From assembly GCA_021781455.1 (NCBI GenBank), contig JAJXWV010000033.1, forward strand, positions 62,001-126,000: a stretch of 64,000 bases of DNA. The letters are read 5' to 3'. The number at the start of each line of letters is the position of its first letter. Positions within the stretch are counted from its first letter, which is position 1. Source of the stretch: Acidobacteriota bacterium. Lineage in GTDB: Bacteria > Acidobacteriota > Thermoanaerobaculia > Gp7-AA8. Shown piece by piece: positions 34,029-42,217 of this stretch. Position numbers and translations under genes: made by a program. The notes under the pieces are model-generated. The model had not been told where the DNA came from. It saw only the letters and a program-made list of their open reading frames with translations, and searched no databases.

Positions 34029-34511
34029 GTGCGAAATCGCCGGTTTTCATGGAACGACGCAAAGGCGCGGTCGAACGAGACAAAGCACGGCATCTCGTTC
34101 TCCGAAGCCTGGACGGTCTTCGACGACCCGTTGGCATTCACGATCCCTGATCCTGATCACTCCGACGATGAAGCGCGGGAACTCACAATCGGCATGAGCT
34201 CTACGCAGCGGCTGCTGGTCGTCGCCTTTACTGCGATTGGACAGAGAATCAGGATCATCAGTGCTCGACGCGCGACCAGCGCTGAAAGGAAGAGATATAT
34301 GGAGGAAGAGATCGATCGTTTACGTGACCAGGACGATGAGATGCGTCCCGAATACGACTTCAGTGGTGGAGTACGCGGTAAGTACTACGCAGGCCGCGAG
34401 GTCGTCTGGGTGCGGCTCGACGAGGAACTGGCGAAGTACTTCCCAACGCCGGAGTCGGTGACCGAGGCGCTGCGAACCATCATGGAACAGCGCGAAGCCG
34501 CGAAGCGCTAG
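34029..34511 (+). CDS. BrnT-like toxin fused in frame to an antitoxin-like domain
   Basis: Residues 1-90 form a BrnT-type RNase-toxin domain: FSWNDAKARSNETKHGISFSEA, VFDDPLAFTIPDPDHS, ELTIGMSS, RLLVVAFT and RIRIISARRATSAERKRY. Residues 91-160 look like the separate antitoxin usually encoded just downstream: an acidic linker, then DEMRPEYDFSGGVRGKYYAG and a C-terminal helix-rich ESVTEALRTIMEQ. Here no stop separates them. Inside the frame, AAAGGAAGAG (34285-34294) precedes an ATG at 34299, codon 91. The second half could therefore be translated alone as free antitoxin. The start GTG 34029 fits the family's N-terminus; GTG 34002 is an alternative. The 3' end overlaps convergent arcC by 4 nt. 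Confidence 0.82.
   Translation: MRNRRFSWNDAKARSNETKHGISFSEAWTVFDDPLAFTIPDPDHSDDEARELTIGMSSTQRLLVVAFTAIGQRIRIISARRATSAERKRYMEEEIDRLRDQDDEMRPEYDFSGGVRGKYYAGREVVWVRLDEELAKYFPTPESVTEALRTIMEQREAAKR
34299..34511 (+). other. possible internal translation start giving the antitoxin-like domain alone
   Basis: ATG 34299 in the toxin-antitoxin fusion frame has a good Shine-Dalgarno AAGGAAG about 6-7 nt upstream and would yield a 70-residue protein of antitoxin size. Whether it is used cannot be seen from sequence. Confidence 0.45.
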
Positions 34512-35485
34512 CCCGCCACGATCAGCGTACCTTCCTGCCCGTCGAGCGCTTCGCGGAGGTGCTCCACATCCGTGATCATTACGCTCGTGCCGCTGGCGCG
34601 GACGAACTGCACCGCGGCGGCGATCTTCGGACCCATCGATCCGGCAGGAAACTGCCCCTCGTCGAAATACTTCTGCGCATCCGTGACCGTCAGGCGATCG
34701 ACGCTGCGCTGTGTCGGCTTGCCCCAGTCGAGAGCCACCTTCGGTACTCCGGTGAGGATGATGAACAGATCGGCCTTGAGGTCCGCCGCGAGCAAGGCCG
34801 AGGCGAAGTCCTTGTCGATGACCGCGTCGATGCCGCGCCACTGGCCGTCGCGGCCGCGCACCACCGGAATCCCTCCGCCGCCGGCGGCGATGATGACGGC
34901 CGCGCTGTCGATCATGCGGGTGATCGTGGCGATGTTCAGGATGCGCAGCGGCCGCGGGGAGGGGACGACGTGGCGCCATCCGCGGCCGGCGTCCTCGCGC
35001 ATCGTCCAGCCGAGGTCGCGCTCCAGGGCCTCGGCGCGATAGCGGGTGAAGAATGGGCCGATGGGCTTGGTCGGCCGCTTGAACGCCGGGTCGGTGGCGT
35101 CGACTTCGACCTCGGTCAGAACCGTCGACACTTCTCCCCCCACGCCGATGGCCTCCAGGCGATTGCGAATGGCCTGCTGCAGCATGAAGCCCATCGATCC
35201 CTCGGTCTGTGCCACGCAGACGTCGAGGGACTGCGGCGGAATCTTCGTCGACGCCTCCTCGGCCTGGATGAGGATGTTCCCGACCTGCGGCCCGTTGCCG
35301 TGGACCACGACCAGCTTGTAGCCGTAGCGAACGATCTCGGCCAGCCAGCGCGCGGCCTGCTTGGCCCGTGCGATCTGCTCTTCCTGGGTGCCGCGGTCCT
35401 CGGGACGCAGCAGCGCGTTGCCGCCGAAGGCCACGACGGCCAGTCGCCTCGCTGCCGGTTCGGAGCCTTTTCTGGGCGTCTGCAT
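34508..35485 (-). CDS. arcC: carbamate kinase
   Basis: Carbamate kinase transfers phosphate from carbamoyl phosphate to ADP, the ATP-yielding last step of the arginine deiminase pathway. The 325-residue protein has AVVAFGGNALLRPEDRGTQ at the N-terminus, VVVHGNGPQVGN, IIAAGGGGIPVV and DKDFASALLA, all typical. It starts 6 bp after the arcA stop, so arcA-arcC is an operon. The intermediate enzyme ornithine carbamoyltransferase (arcB/argF) and the ArcD antiporter are not in the window. Confidence 0.95.
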   Translation of the reverse strand: MQTPRKGSEPAARRLAVVAFGGNALLRPEDRGTQEEQIARAKQAARWLAEIVRYGYKLVVVHGNGPQVGNILIQAEEASTKIPPQSLDVCVAQTEGSMGFMLQQAIRNRLEAIGVGGEVSTVLTEVEVDATDPAFKRPTKPIGPFFTRYRAEALERDLGWTMREDAGRGWRHVVPSPRPLRILNIATITRMIDSAAVIIAAGGGGIPVVRGRDGQWRGIDAVIDKDFASALLAADLKADLFIILTGVPKVALDWGKPTQRSVDRLTVTDAQKYFDEGQFPAGSMGPKIAAAVQFVRASGTSVMITDVEHLREALDGQEGTLIVAG

Positions 35486-35491
35486 GTCCGC

Positions 35492-36754
35492 CTAACTCTC
35501 TTCCCGCTCCAGCGGCATGGTCATGCACCGTGGTCCGCCACGAGCCCGCGACAGCTCATGCCCCTGCATCTGCAACGCGTACTTCTTGTCGGTCCAGGTC
35601 TCCAGTTCCGCGCGTCCCAGGAGCAGGTCGTCTTCGTAGACGATGTGATAGCCGTGCCGCGCCAGCTCTTCGGCCGTGCGGACATTGCGCTCGTACAACA
35701 GGATGACACCCGGCGCGAGGGCAAAAGCGTTGGCGCCGTCGGTCCACTGCTCGCGTTGCTGGTCGACGGCCTTGTCGCCGCCGCAGAAGATCGGCTCGAG
35801 ATCCATGCCCTTCTTCTTCAGCGCTCTGAGGAGTGAAGGCTGCGCAGCGTAGTGAATCTGCCTTTTGGTCAGGTCGATCGTGGTGACGGTGGCAGCCTGA
35901 TCGCCGCGGGGCAGGATGCACGGCGGGTAAATCAGGCATTCGTCGCGGTTGATGATCGTGAAGACCGTGTCCAGGTGCATGAACGAACGCTGCTTCGGCA
36001 GCTGCACCACGACCATGGTGCGCACCTGGGACGTGGAGGCTTTCAGGGATTCGGCGAGGAGCTCCACGCCGGCCTTGCTGGTGCGCTCGGTGACTCCGAC
36101 CAGGATGAGGTCGCGTCGCGCCACCAGCACGTCTCCCCCTTCCAGGGTGGGAGCACCCCGCCGGATCGGCCGCTCGGGCGCGGAATCCATGAAGTCGACG
36201 TTGATGGTGCCGCGCAAGGCGCTGTGGTGCTCGAAGACGTACTTGGACAGAAGCGCTTCGCGCCTCCGCGCCTGGGTGGCCATTCCGCAGATGACGACTC
36301 CGCTGCCGCAGACCACCTGCGGGTCGCGCATGAAGAAGTAGTTCGGCACCGGAAAGAGGTCGAAGGACGGCAGATCGCCACTCCGTTTGCGCTCGATGGG
36401 AATGCCGCTGATCAGCACTTCGGCCAGGGCTGCAGGCGGAAGCTCGAGCAGTGTCGCGATCAGGCGCCGGCTGAGCTTGGTGCGCCTGCCGAAGTCGCGC
36501 ACGATCACGCGCTTGGCGTCATCGTCTTCGAAGATTTCCTCGAGCAGATCCTCGATCTCGATGACCTCGTCCGCCACGAAGCGGATGAGTTGCTGGAAAC
36601 GGCGATGTTCCTCGCGCGCCACCTGTCCGTAAAGGATGTCGTCGAATAGCAGCTGCGCCATCATCGGCGGGACCATGAGGTCGATTTCGCGACCGGGAAG
36701 ATGGACGAGCACGCTCTTCAACCTGCCGATTTCGCTCGTCACGTTGAGCTTCAT
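35492..36754 (-). CDS. arcA: arginine deiminase
   Basis: This enzyme hydrolyses arginine to citrulline and ammonia in the cytoplasm. The 420-residue length is standard. Visible active-site elements are LMVPPMMAQLLFDDI, NYFFMRDPQV, EGGDVLVARRD, MHLDTVFTIINRDECL and the catalytic cysteine in RGGPRCMTMPL at the C-terminus. Together with arcC it allows ATP formation and acid resistance from arginine, if ornithine carbamoyltransferase is encoded elsewhere. No obvious ArgR or FNR site was identified in the 95-bp gap upstream (36755-36849), which it shares with a divergent gene. Confidence 0.96.
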   Translation of the reverse strand: MKLNVTSEIGRLKSVLVHLPGREIDLMVPPMMAQLLFDDILYGQVAREEHRRFQQLIRFVADEVIEIEDLLEEIFEDDDAKRVIVRDFGRRTKLSRRLIATLLELPPAALAEVLISGIPIERKRSGDLPSFDLFPVPNYFFMRDPQVVCGSGVVICGMATQARRREALLSKYVFEHHSALRGTINVDFMDSAPERPIRRGAPTLEGGDVLVARRDLILVGVTERTSKAGVELLAESLKASTSQVRTMVVVQLPKQRSFMHLDTVFTIINRDECLIYPPCILPRGDQAATVTTIDLTKRQIHYAAQPSLLRALKKKGMDLEPIFCGGDKAVDQQREQWTDGANAFALAPGVILLYERNVRTAEELARHGYHIVYEDDLLLGRAELETWTDKKYALQMQGHELSRARGGPRCMTMPLEREES

Positions 36755-36849
36755 GCGCGGCGCATTCTATCCGACGGGTCGGAAGCAACTGATGACGGGC
36801 AGAAGACGATGTGACGCTGCCGGGCGTACTACAATTCGAAGACTGCTCC

Positions 36850-37746
36850 ATGACCCGGCGCTTCACCACTGCGATGATCTTCTCGCTGGCATTGGCCACG
36901 GGCGCAGCCGGCTCGACTCGCGTCTCCTTCATGCGGACCATCCCACCGGCTCACCAGCTTCCGGGCGAGCGCGTCACGGTCATCTACGCCATCGGCGACA
37001 ACGAAGTGGTGCGCACGTTCGTCGACGTGTTCGTCGAGCGCACCAACCGCGATCGTGCCCTGCAGATCGAAGACGCCACCGAGCATGGCAATCACATGGT
37101 CGGTGACCATCCCGACAGGCAAATCGTCCGGAGAATCCGGCGGGAGCACCCCGCCGACGTCTATCTGGGCATCAACCACTTCACCTGCGAGTCGACCGAA
37201 CATGCTGGCGACGTCAGCTCGTACAACGTCGACGGCGTGCGTATCAAGCGTCATCAGGTCTGGGTGGACATGCTCTGCCGGGCCCGCGTCGACGTGCTCG
37301 ACGCCATGCTGGCCCGGCTGATGAGCTTCGAGGTGCAGGGCGAAGGAACTTCGCAGCGAGTGAGCGAAGTGACCACCGACGATCGCCAGATCGCGGCGCG
37401 TCAGGCCGCCCGCTTCGCCGCCATCAGCGCCGCGGAGCTGGTCACTCCGCGGCAGCTCCGCGAGTCGATCGAGCTCGACGAGAGCGCGCCGGCCTTCGAC
37501 GACTCCCGTCCGCTGCTGGCCGCCGAACGATACTCCGACGTGCGGGCTTTATGGGAAGCGGCGCTGCGCACCAATGGCTCCTCGGCGGCGCTGCATTTCG
37601 ACCTGGCCGCCGTCTGCGAAGCGCTCGGCGACACCGCCGCGGCCCGCGTTCACTATCTCGCCGCGCAAAGGCTCGCTCCTTCGAACCCGCTTTATCGCTC
37701 CGAGCTGGCCATGTTCCGTCGCCGGAGCGAACAGGAAAAAAGATAG
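36850..37746 (+). CDS. secreted protein of unknown function with TPR-like C-terminus
   Basis: This 298-residue protein has an N-terminal signal peptide (TAMIFSLALATGAAG, cleavage near residue 22). A central alpha/beta domain of no recognised family follows (about 25-190; VTVIYAIGDNEVVRTFVDVFVE and HPADVYLGINHFTCES). The C-terminal region (about 230-298) has two TPR-like helical pairs (LHFDLAAVCEALGDTAAARVHYLAAQRLAPSN). The N-terminal domain suggests an outer-membrane or periplasmic accessory protein. It is divergent from arcA and convergent with hsp20. ATG 36850 is used because it starts the signal peptide. Confidence 0.75.
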   Translation: MTRRFTTAMIFSLALATGAAGSTRVSFMRTIPPAHQLPGERVTVIYAIGDNEVVRTFVDVFVERTNRDRALQIEDATEHGNHMVGDHPDRQIVRRIRREHPADVYLGINHFTCESTEHAGDVSSYNVDGVRIKRHQVWVDMLCRARVDVLDAMLARLMSFEVQGEGTSQRVSEVTTDDRQIAARQAARFAAISAAELVTPRQLRESIELDESAPAFDDSRPLLAAERYSDVRALWEAALRTNGSSAALHFDLAAVCEALGDTAAARVHYLAAQRLAPSNPLYRSELAMFRRRSEQEKR

Positions 37747-37794
37747 CCGCCGGAGAGGGCCGGCGGCTTCGACAGCGGGCGCACCACCACGGCG

Positions 37795-38253
37795 TCAGCC
37801 GCTGATCTGCTTCCCCCCGATGTTGACCTGGATCTGGCGCGGCTTGGCCTCTTCGCGCTTCGGAATCTCGACCTCCAGAACACCATTCACGTAGTTGGCC
37901 TTGATCGCGGAGGCGTCTACGCTGCGGGGAAGGTTGAACGTGCGCACGAACGTGCCATAGGCCCGCTCGATGCGGTGGTAGTTACGGTCGTCCTTCCGCT
38001 CGAACTGGCGCTCTCCGCTGATGGTCAGAAGACCATCCTCGAAGCTGACCTTGAGGTCCTTCTGGTCGACTCCCGGCACTTCGACCTTCACCAGGATCTT
38101 ATCGCCCTCTTCGGCCACATCGACCGGAGGGGCCCAGGTGCCGCTCTTCATCGCGTCGTCGATGAACTCGAACCGTCCGAAGAACGGCTCGAAAAAGCGC
38201 GCCTGAAGGTTGCGGAGATCTTCGAGAGCATTGTTGCGGGTGAGGAAAGTCAT
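37795..38253 (-). CDS. small heat-shock protein (Hsp20/alpha-crystallin family)
   Basis: This 152-residue holdase has the alpha-crystallin domain at about 45-140: PPVDVAEEGDKILVKVEVPGVDQKDLKVS, the GxLTISGER strand (LLTISGERQFE) and the C-terminal NGVLEVEIPKRE, then the IxI-like tail QIQVNIG. It prevents aggregation of unfolding proteins without ATP. A perfect AGGAGG lies 7 nt before the ATG, and an exact 9-bp inverted repeat (38272-38296) sits directly upstream, a probable operator for heat-shock control. Confidence 0.95.
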   Translation of the reverse strand: MTFLTRNNALEDLRNLQARFFEPFFGRFEFIDDAMKSGTWAPPVDVAEEGDKILVKVEVPGVDQKDLKVSFEDGLLTISGERQFERKDDRNYHRIERAYGTFVRTFNLPRSVDASAIKANYVNGVLEVEIPKREEAKPRQIQVNIGGKQISG

Positions 38254-38271
38254 TGTGATCCTCCTGTATTA

Positions 38272-38296
38272 AATATGAGCACTTCAAGCTCATATT
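38272..38296 (-). promoter_or_regulatory. operator-like palindrome upstream of hsp20
   Basis: AATATGAGC-N7-GCTCATATT is a perfect 9-bp inverted repeat ending 9 nt before the AGGAGG of hsp20. The 7-nt spacing is the same as in the HspR operator HAIR (CTTGAGT-N7-ACTCAAG), to which the half-site is similar but not identical. The 116 bp beyond it, up to prfC, are locally AT-rich, consistent with promoters. Confidence 0.6.
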
Positions 38297-38412
38297 CGTG
38301 AACTTCGTACCCATTTTTAATATTCCTGCGCCTATAACACTAAGATATCAGAAAGGGCGGACCTGGAATCTTGGCGCGCCGTCCCTGTTGTAAACGTCTC
38401 TTGCTACACGAC

Positions 38413-40032
38413 ATGACTGCAGTTGCGCCGGTTGACGAGAGCGAGCTGACCCGCGAGGTCGCCCGACGCCGAACGTTTGCGATCATTTCCCATCCCGACG
38501 CCGGCAAGACCACCCTGACCGAAAAGCTCCTTCTCTACGGCGGCGCGATCGACGTCGCGGGCGCCGTCAGAACACGGCGCCAGCAACGCCACGCCACCTC
38601 AGACTGGATGGCGATCGAGCAGAGCCGCGGGATCTCGATCACCTCGACTGTGCTGCAGTTCGAATACGACGGCTACTGCCTGAACCTTCTCGACACGCCC
38701 GGGCACGAGGACTTCAGCGAGGACACGTACAGGACCCTCGCGGCGACCGACAGCGCAGTGATGGTGCTCGACAGCGCCAAGGGGATCGAGCCTCAGACGA
38801 GGAAGCTTTTCGACGTCTGCCGCATGCGGCACATTCCGATCCTCTGCTTCGTGAACAAGCTCGACCATCCCGGCCGCGACCCGTTCGACCTCGTCGACGA
38901 GATCGAGCGCGAGCTGAAGGTCGGTGCGGTTCCGATGAACTGGCCGATCGGCAATGGGCCGACGTTCCAGGGGGTCTTCGACCTGCGCAACCGGCAGGTG
39001 CTGCGATTCGAACGGACGGAGCACGGCGCCTCGATTGCGCCGGTCGTGGTGAGCGGTCTCGACGATCCTGCGCTCGAGGATGCGGTAGGGCCGCAGGCCT
39101 GGAGCGAGTTGCGTGACGGGGCGGAGCTGCTCAGTGGCGCCGGCGCCTCGTTCGACGCCGAGGCGTTCGCGCGAGGCGACTTGATCCCGGTGTTCTTCGG
39201 CAGCGCCATCAACAACTTCGGCGTGGAGCCTTTTCTCAGGGCGGTGCTCGAGCTGGCGCCGCCACCTCTGGCTCGCACGGCGCGCGACACCGACGGAAAC
39301 AGCGAAGCGATCGATCCAGTCTCCGACACCTTCAGCGGCTTCGTCTTCAAGATCCAGGCGAACATGGACAAGCGCCATCGCGATCGGCTGGCTTTCATGC
39401 GCGTCTGCTCCGGCGTTTTCGAAAAGGACATGCTCGTCCACCACTCGCGCCTCGGCCGCGAGGTACGGATGACGCGGCCCCACCGGCTTTTCGCACGCGA
39501 CCGGGAGACGATCGAGCGAGCATTCCCGGGTGACGTGATCGGCTTCGTGAATCCGGGCCTGTTCCGCATCGGCGATGCCGTTTCGTCGGGAGCACCGCTC
39601 GAGTTCGAGCCCATCCCGCGCTTCGCCCCCGAGTTCTTCGCCACGCTGCGGGCGAAGGAAGTGACCCGCCAGAAGCAGTTCCAGAAGGGGCTCGCGCAAC
39701 TCGAGGAAGAAGGCGTCATGCAGGTGCTGACTGTGCACGAAGGCCTCCGAAGCGAACCGATCCTGGCGGTCGTGGGCGAGCTCCAGTTCGACGTCCTCCG
39801 CTCGCGGCTCGAAGCCGAGTACAACGTGGAGACCACCATCCAGCAGCTCCCGTACAAGATCGCGCGCTGGGTGGACATCGACGCGCAGTCGGCAGCGAAA
39901 CTGTCGCTGCCCAGCAAAACCCGCCTCGCGGTCGACACGGCAGGCCGGCCCGTCGTTCTCTTCACTTCGGCATGGGAGCTCGAGCTTGCCCAGAAGGACA
40001 ATCCGGGTGTGGAGTTCGAGCTGCATTCGTAG
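38413..40032 (+). CDS. prfC: peptide chain release factor 3
   Basis: RF3 is the translational GTPase that recycles RF1/RF2 from the ribosome. The 539-residue protein has the G motifs SHPDAGKTTLTEKLLL, RGISITST, DTPGHEDFSEDTY and FVNKLDHPGRD, followed by domain II (GFVFKIQANMDKRHRDRLAFMRVCSG) and the RF3-specific C-terminal domain (VVGELQFDVLRSRLEAEYNVE). Those last motifs separate it from EF-G. ATG 38413 gives the usual short N-terminus. It is divergent from hsp20. Confidence 0.96.
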   Translation: MTAVAPVDESELTREVARRRTFAIISHPDAGKTTLTEKLLLYGGAIDVAGAVRTRRQQRHATSDWMAIEQSRGISITSTVLQFEYDGYCLNLLDTPGHEDFSEDTYRTLAATDSAVMVLDSAKGIEPQTRKLFDVCRMRHIPILCFVNKLDHPGRDPFDLVDEIERELKVGAVPMNWPIGNGPTFQGVFDLRNRQVLRFERTEHGASIAPVVVSGLDDPALEDAVGPQAWSELRDGAELLSGAGASFDAEAFARGDLIPVFFGSAINNFGVEPFLRAVLELAPPPLARTARDTDGNSEAIDPVSDTFSGFVFKIQANMDKRHRDRLAFMRVCSGVFEKDMLVHHSRLGREVRMTRPHRLFARDRETIERAFPGDVIGFVNPGLFRIGDAVSSGAPLEFEPIPRFAPEFFATLRAKEVTRQKQFQKGLAQLEEEGVMQVLTVHEGLRSEPILAVVGELQFDVLRSRLEAEYNVETTIQQLPYKIARWVDIDAQSAAKLSLPSKTRLAVDTAGRPVVLFTSAWELELAQKDNPGVEFELHS

Positions 40033-40142
40033 CGGACACGATCTCCTGCACCGCGCTGGCGACGACGTTCCTCCCGGAACGATGCTCACCTCGCGACCTC
40101 GCGACCCTCCCCTGCGACGATGCGGGCGCTACACTCACGGCG

Positions 40143-40553
40143 ATGTTCGAGCAGCGCGTCATCGTCCAGCGGACCGATCTCGACGAGCGCCGGCACGTCA
40201 ACAACGTCGTCTACCTGCGATGGGTGCAGGACATCGCCATCGCGCACTGGCGGTTCCTCGCCTCACCTGCCGCCCAGGCGGAGGTTGCCTGGGTCGCTCT
40301 TCGCCATGAGATCGACTACCTCGCGCCGGCGTTCCTCGATGACGAGCTTCTGGTGCGGACCTGGGTCGGAGAGGCCGAGGGTCTGTCATTCGAGCGACTG
40401 ACCGAGGTGCGGCGCGCGGCCGGCGGGACGCTGCTGGCAAAGGCGCGCACGCTCTGGTGCCCGGTCGACGCGCAGAGCGGCCATCCGAAACGCGTCAGCG
40501 CCTCCGTTCGCGCGCTGTTCTCGACCGGAGCGGCCAGGAAATCCGCCGACTAA
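40143..40553 (+). CDS. acyl-CoA thioesterase, 4HBT hot-dog fold
   Basis: This 136-residue hot-dog-fold protein has the 4-hydroxybenzoyl-CoA/YbgC-type pattern: VQRTDLDERRHVNNVVYLRWVQDIAIAHW, where Asp and the following His-Val-Asn occupy the active-site helix, then ALRHEIDYLAPAFLDDELLVRTWV. It should hydrolyse a short or aromatic acyl-CoA thioester. There is a 110-bp gap after prfC, so it may have its own promoter. Its end overlaps the convergent membrane glycosyltransferase-like gene by 4 nt. Confidence 0.88.
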   Translation: MFEQRVIVQRTDLDERRHVNNVVYLRWVQDIAIAHWRFLASPAAQAEVAWVALRHEIDYLAPAFLDDELLVRTWVGEAEGLSFERLTEVRRAAGGTLLAKARTLWCPVDAQSGHPKRVSASVRALFSTGAARKSAD

Positions 40554-42217
40554 GTGGGATTCCGGCGCAGCAGCACCAGCTCGAACCGTGGCTCCGACCA
40601 CGTCTTTTCCATCGAGTAATGCGCACGGATCCAGCCGGTTAGGCGCCGGTCGTAGTCGATGCCGAAGCCGCGGTAGCCGAATTCCGCCACGCTTCGCCGA
40701 ACGAGCGCGATGTGTTGCGGAGGGCGGCGCTCGAGCTCGCTGATGATCGCCTGCTCGACACGCGGATCAGCCGTCTCAGGCGGAATGAACGTGTAGTACG
40801 TCAGCGTCGTCGGCGCCCCTGCCAGATAGTTCAGACCGATGCCCTCGGGCATGACGGCGAGCGTGGCGCCCTCGACGCGTGGCAGAAACTCCCGCAGCAC
40901 TGCCGCCCGTCCGTCGTTGGCGTCGTAGAACGTCCCGCGGATCGTCGTCACCGGAAAGGCCTTCACCGAGTAACGGAGGCGCTGATCCACCATCGACCGC
41001 CATCCGAAGAGTGCGAAGACAGCCAGCCAGACTGCGGCGGCGTTCCGGGCATAGACGCCTCTCGCCGGCAGATACGAGAACAGCACATACACGATCAGAA
41101 GGTACGCAGGGACGACGAGCACGAATCCGTACCACCACGGCGCCACGTTCAGCGGGATGCGCAGCGTCGAGGCGATCGAAAAAACGGCGAGAGGCAGGAG
41201 CAGGTCGCGTCGATCGCGCAGCAGCGCCCACACGAGCGCAATCCACTGAAGCAGACCCCAGGCTCGGAAGAACGAATTGATCGGGATCCCCACTCCCACC
41301 ACGATGGCGATGCCCAGCGCGATCCAGCGGAAGCTCCGAATCCGCAGCAGCACCACGATGGCGGCGATGGCGACGCACCCGACTCCGACATCGCCGAGAC
41401 GCGCGGGCCAGCTGGCCGTGCCGGCCACGGTGGCGAAGAAGTGCTGCGCCGCGGCTCCCCGGGTCAGGGACGCGGAAAGAACGTCGTCCCACAGCCACCG
41501 CGTGCCGCCGAAGTACAGCAGCGCGGCCGCCATCGTCAGCACGGCGGCCATGACGAATCCCACCGCGTCGCGGATGCGGAAGCGTTTCGCCGCAACCAGG
41601 ACCGCCATGGTGATCACGACGGCGATTGCATATTCCACCTTGCACCACGACGCGATCAGCGCCGCAGCCACGGCCACGGCGCTCCTGAGGCCTTCCGCGG
41701 CCGGTCGATCTTCGCGTCCCGCTGCCGCTGCGAAAAAGAGCAGCAGGAACACCATGCCGATCGTGGCGGCGTAGCTGTAAGGGATCACGAAGTTCGATCC
41801 GAACGTCGTCGCTCCCGTGAAGTTCATCGAGAAGAACATCACCACGATCGCCAGCGCTGCCCATCGGCCGGCCACCCGGCGCGCCGTGACGAGCAAAAGA
41901 GCCCCCACGGCAAGAGACTGCGCGATGCCGACGAGGGTGAACATCCGCAGGGAGCTGCCGAAAACGCGGACGATGCCGGCGAGCAGATACGGTGTCAGCG
42001 GCGGGTACTGGTAGCGAATATCGCGGTAGAGGGTCGCGCCGTGGACGATTCGTTCGGAGATGTAGAGGTCGCGACCGGCGTCGACGATCGGATCGAACCA
42101 GCGGTTCCACGACTGCATCAGCGCGACGGCGGCGATGACGGCGGCGATCGCGATCGCGCCGGCATCGAACCGATTCCAGCGCTGCTCCTCCGCGGCCGCC
42201 ACCTCCGCGCCGTTCAC
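40550..42217 (-). CDS. GT-C superfamily membrane protein (GT39/ArnT-like)
   Basis: This 555-residue integral membrane protein has about 11 transmembrane helices. The first periplasmic loop carries DAGRDLYISERIVHGATLYRDIRYQYPPLTPYL, the acidic motif plus YPP pattern of GT-C glycosyltransferases that use polyprenyl-phosphate sugars (GT39/GT83 and DUF2029-like). A soluble C-terminal domain (about 430-555) follows. The GTG at 42217 overlaps the upstream stop as GTGA and is preferred; an ATG at 42259 would overlap by 46 nt. Sugar and acceptor are unknown. Coupling to an AhbAB-like gene is odd for a glycosyltransferase. Confidence 0.8.
   Translation of the reverse strand: MNGAEVAAAEEQRWNRFDAGAIAIAAVIAAVALMQSWNRWFDPIVDAGRDLYISERIVHGATLYRDIRYQYPPLTPYLLAGIVRVFGSSLRMFTLVGIAQSLAVGALLLVTARRVAGRWAALAIVVMFFSMNFTGATTFGSNFVIPYSYAATIGMVFLLLFFAAAAGREDRPAAEGLRSAVAVAAALIASWCKVEYAIAVVITMAVLVAAKRFRIRDAVGFVMAAVLTMAAALLYFGGTRWLWDDVLSASLTRGAAAQHFFATVAGTASWPARLGDVGVGCVAIAAIVVLLRIRSFRWIALGIAIVVGVGIPINSFFRAWGLLQWIALVWALLRDRRDLLLPLAVFSIASTLRIPLNVAPWWYGFVLVVPAYLLIVYVLFSYLPARGVYARNAAAVWLAVFALFGWRSMVDQRLRYSVKAFPVTTIRGTFYDANDGRAAVLREFLPRVEGATLAVMPEGIGLNYLAGAPTTLTYYTFIPPETADPRVEQAIISELERRPPQHIALVRRSVAEFGYRGFGIDYDRRLTGWIRAHYSMEKTWSEPRFELVLLRRNPT

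Noticed and set aside
34551-35836. 425-codon plus-strand frame across arcC and arcA
   Set aside because: Antisense to two well-supported genes and spans their junction; no motif.
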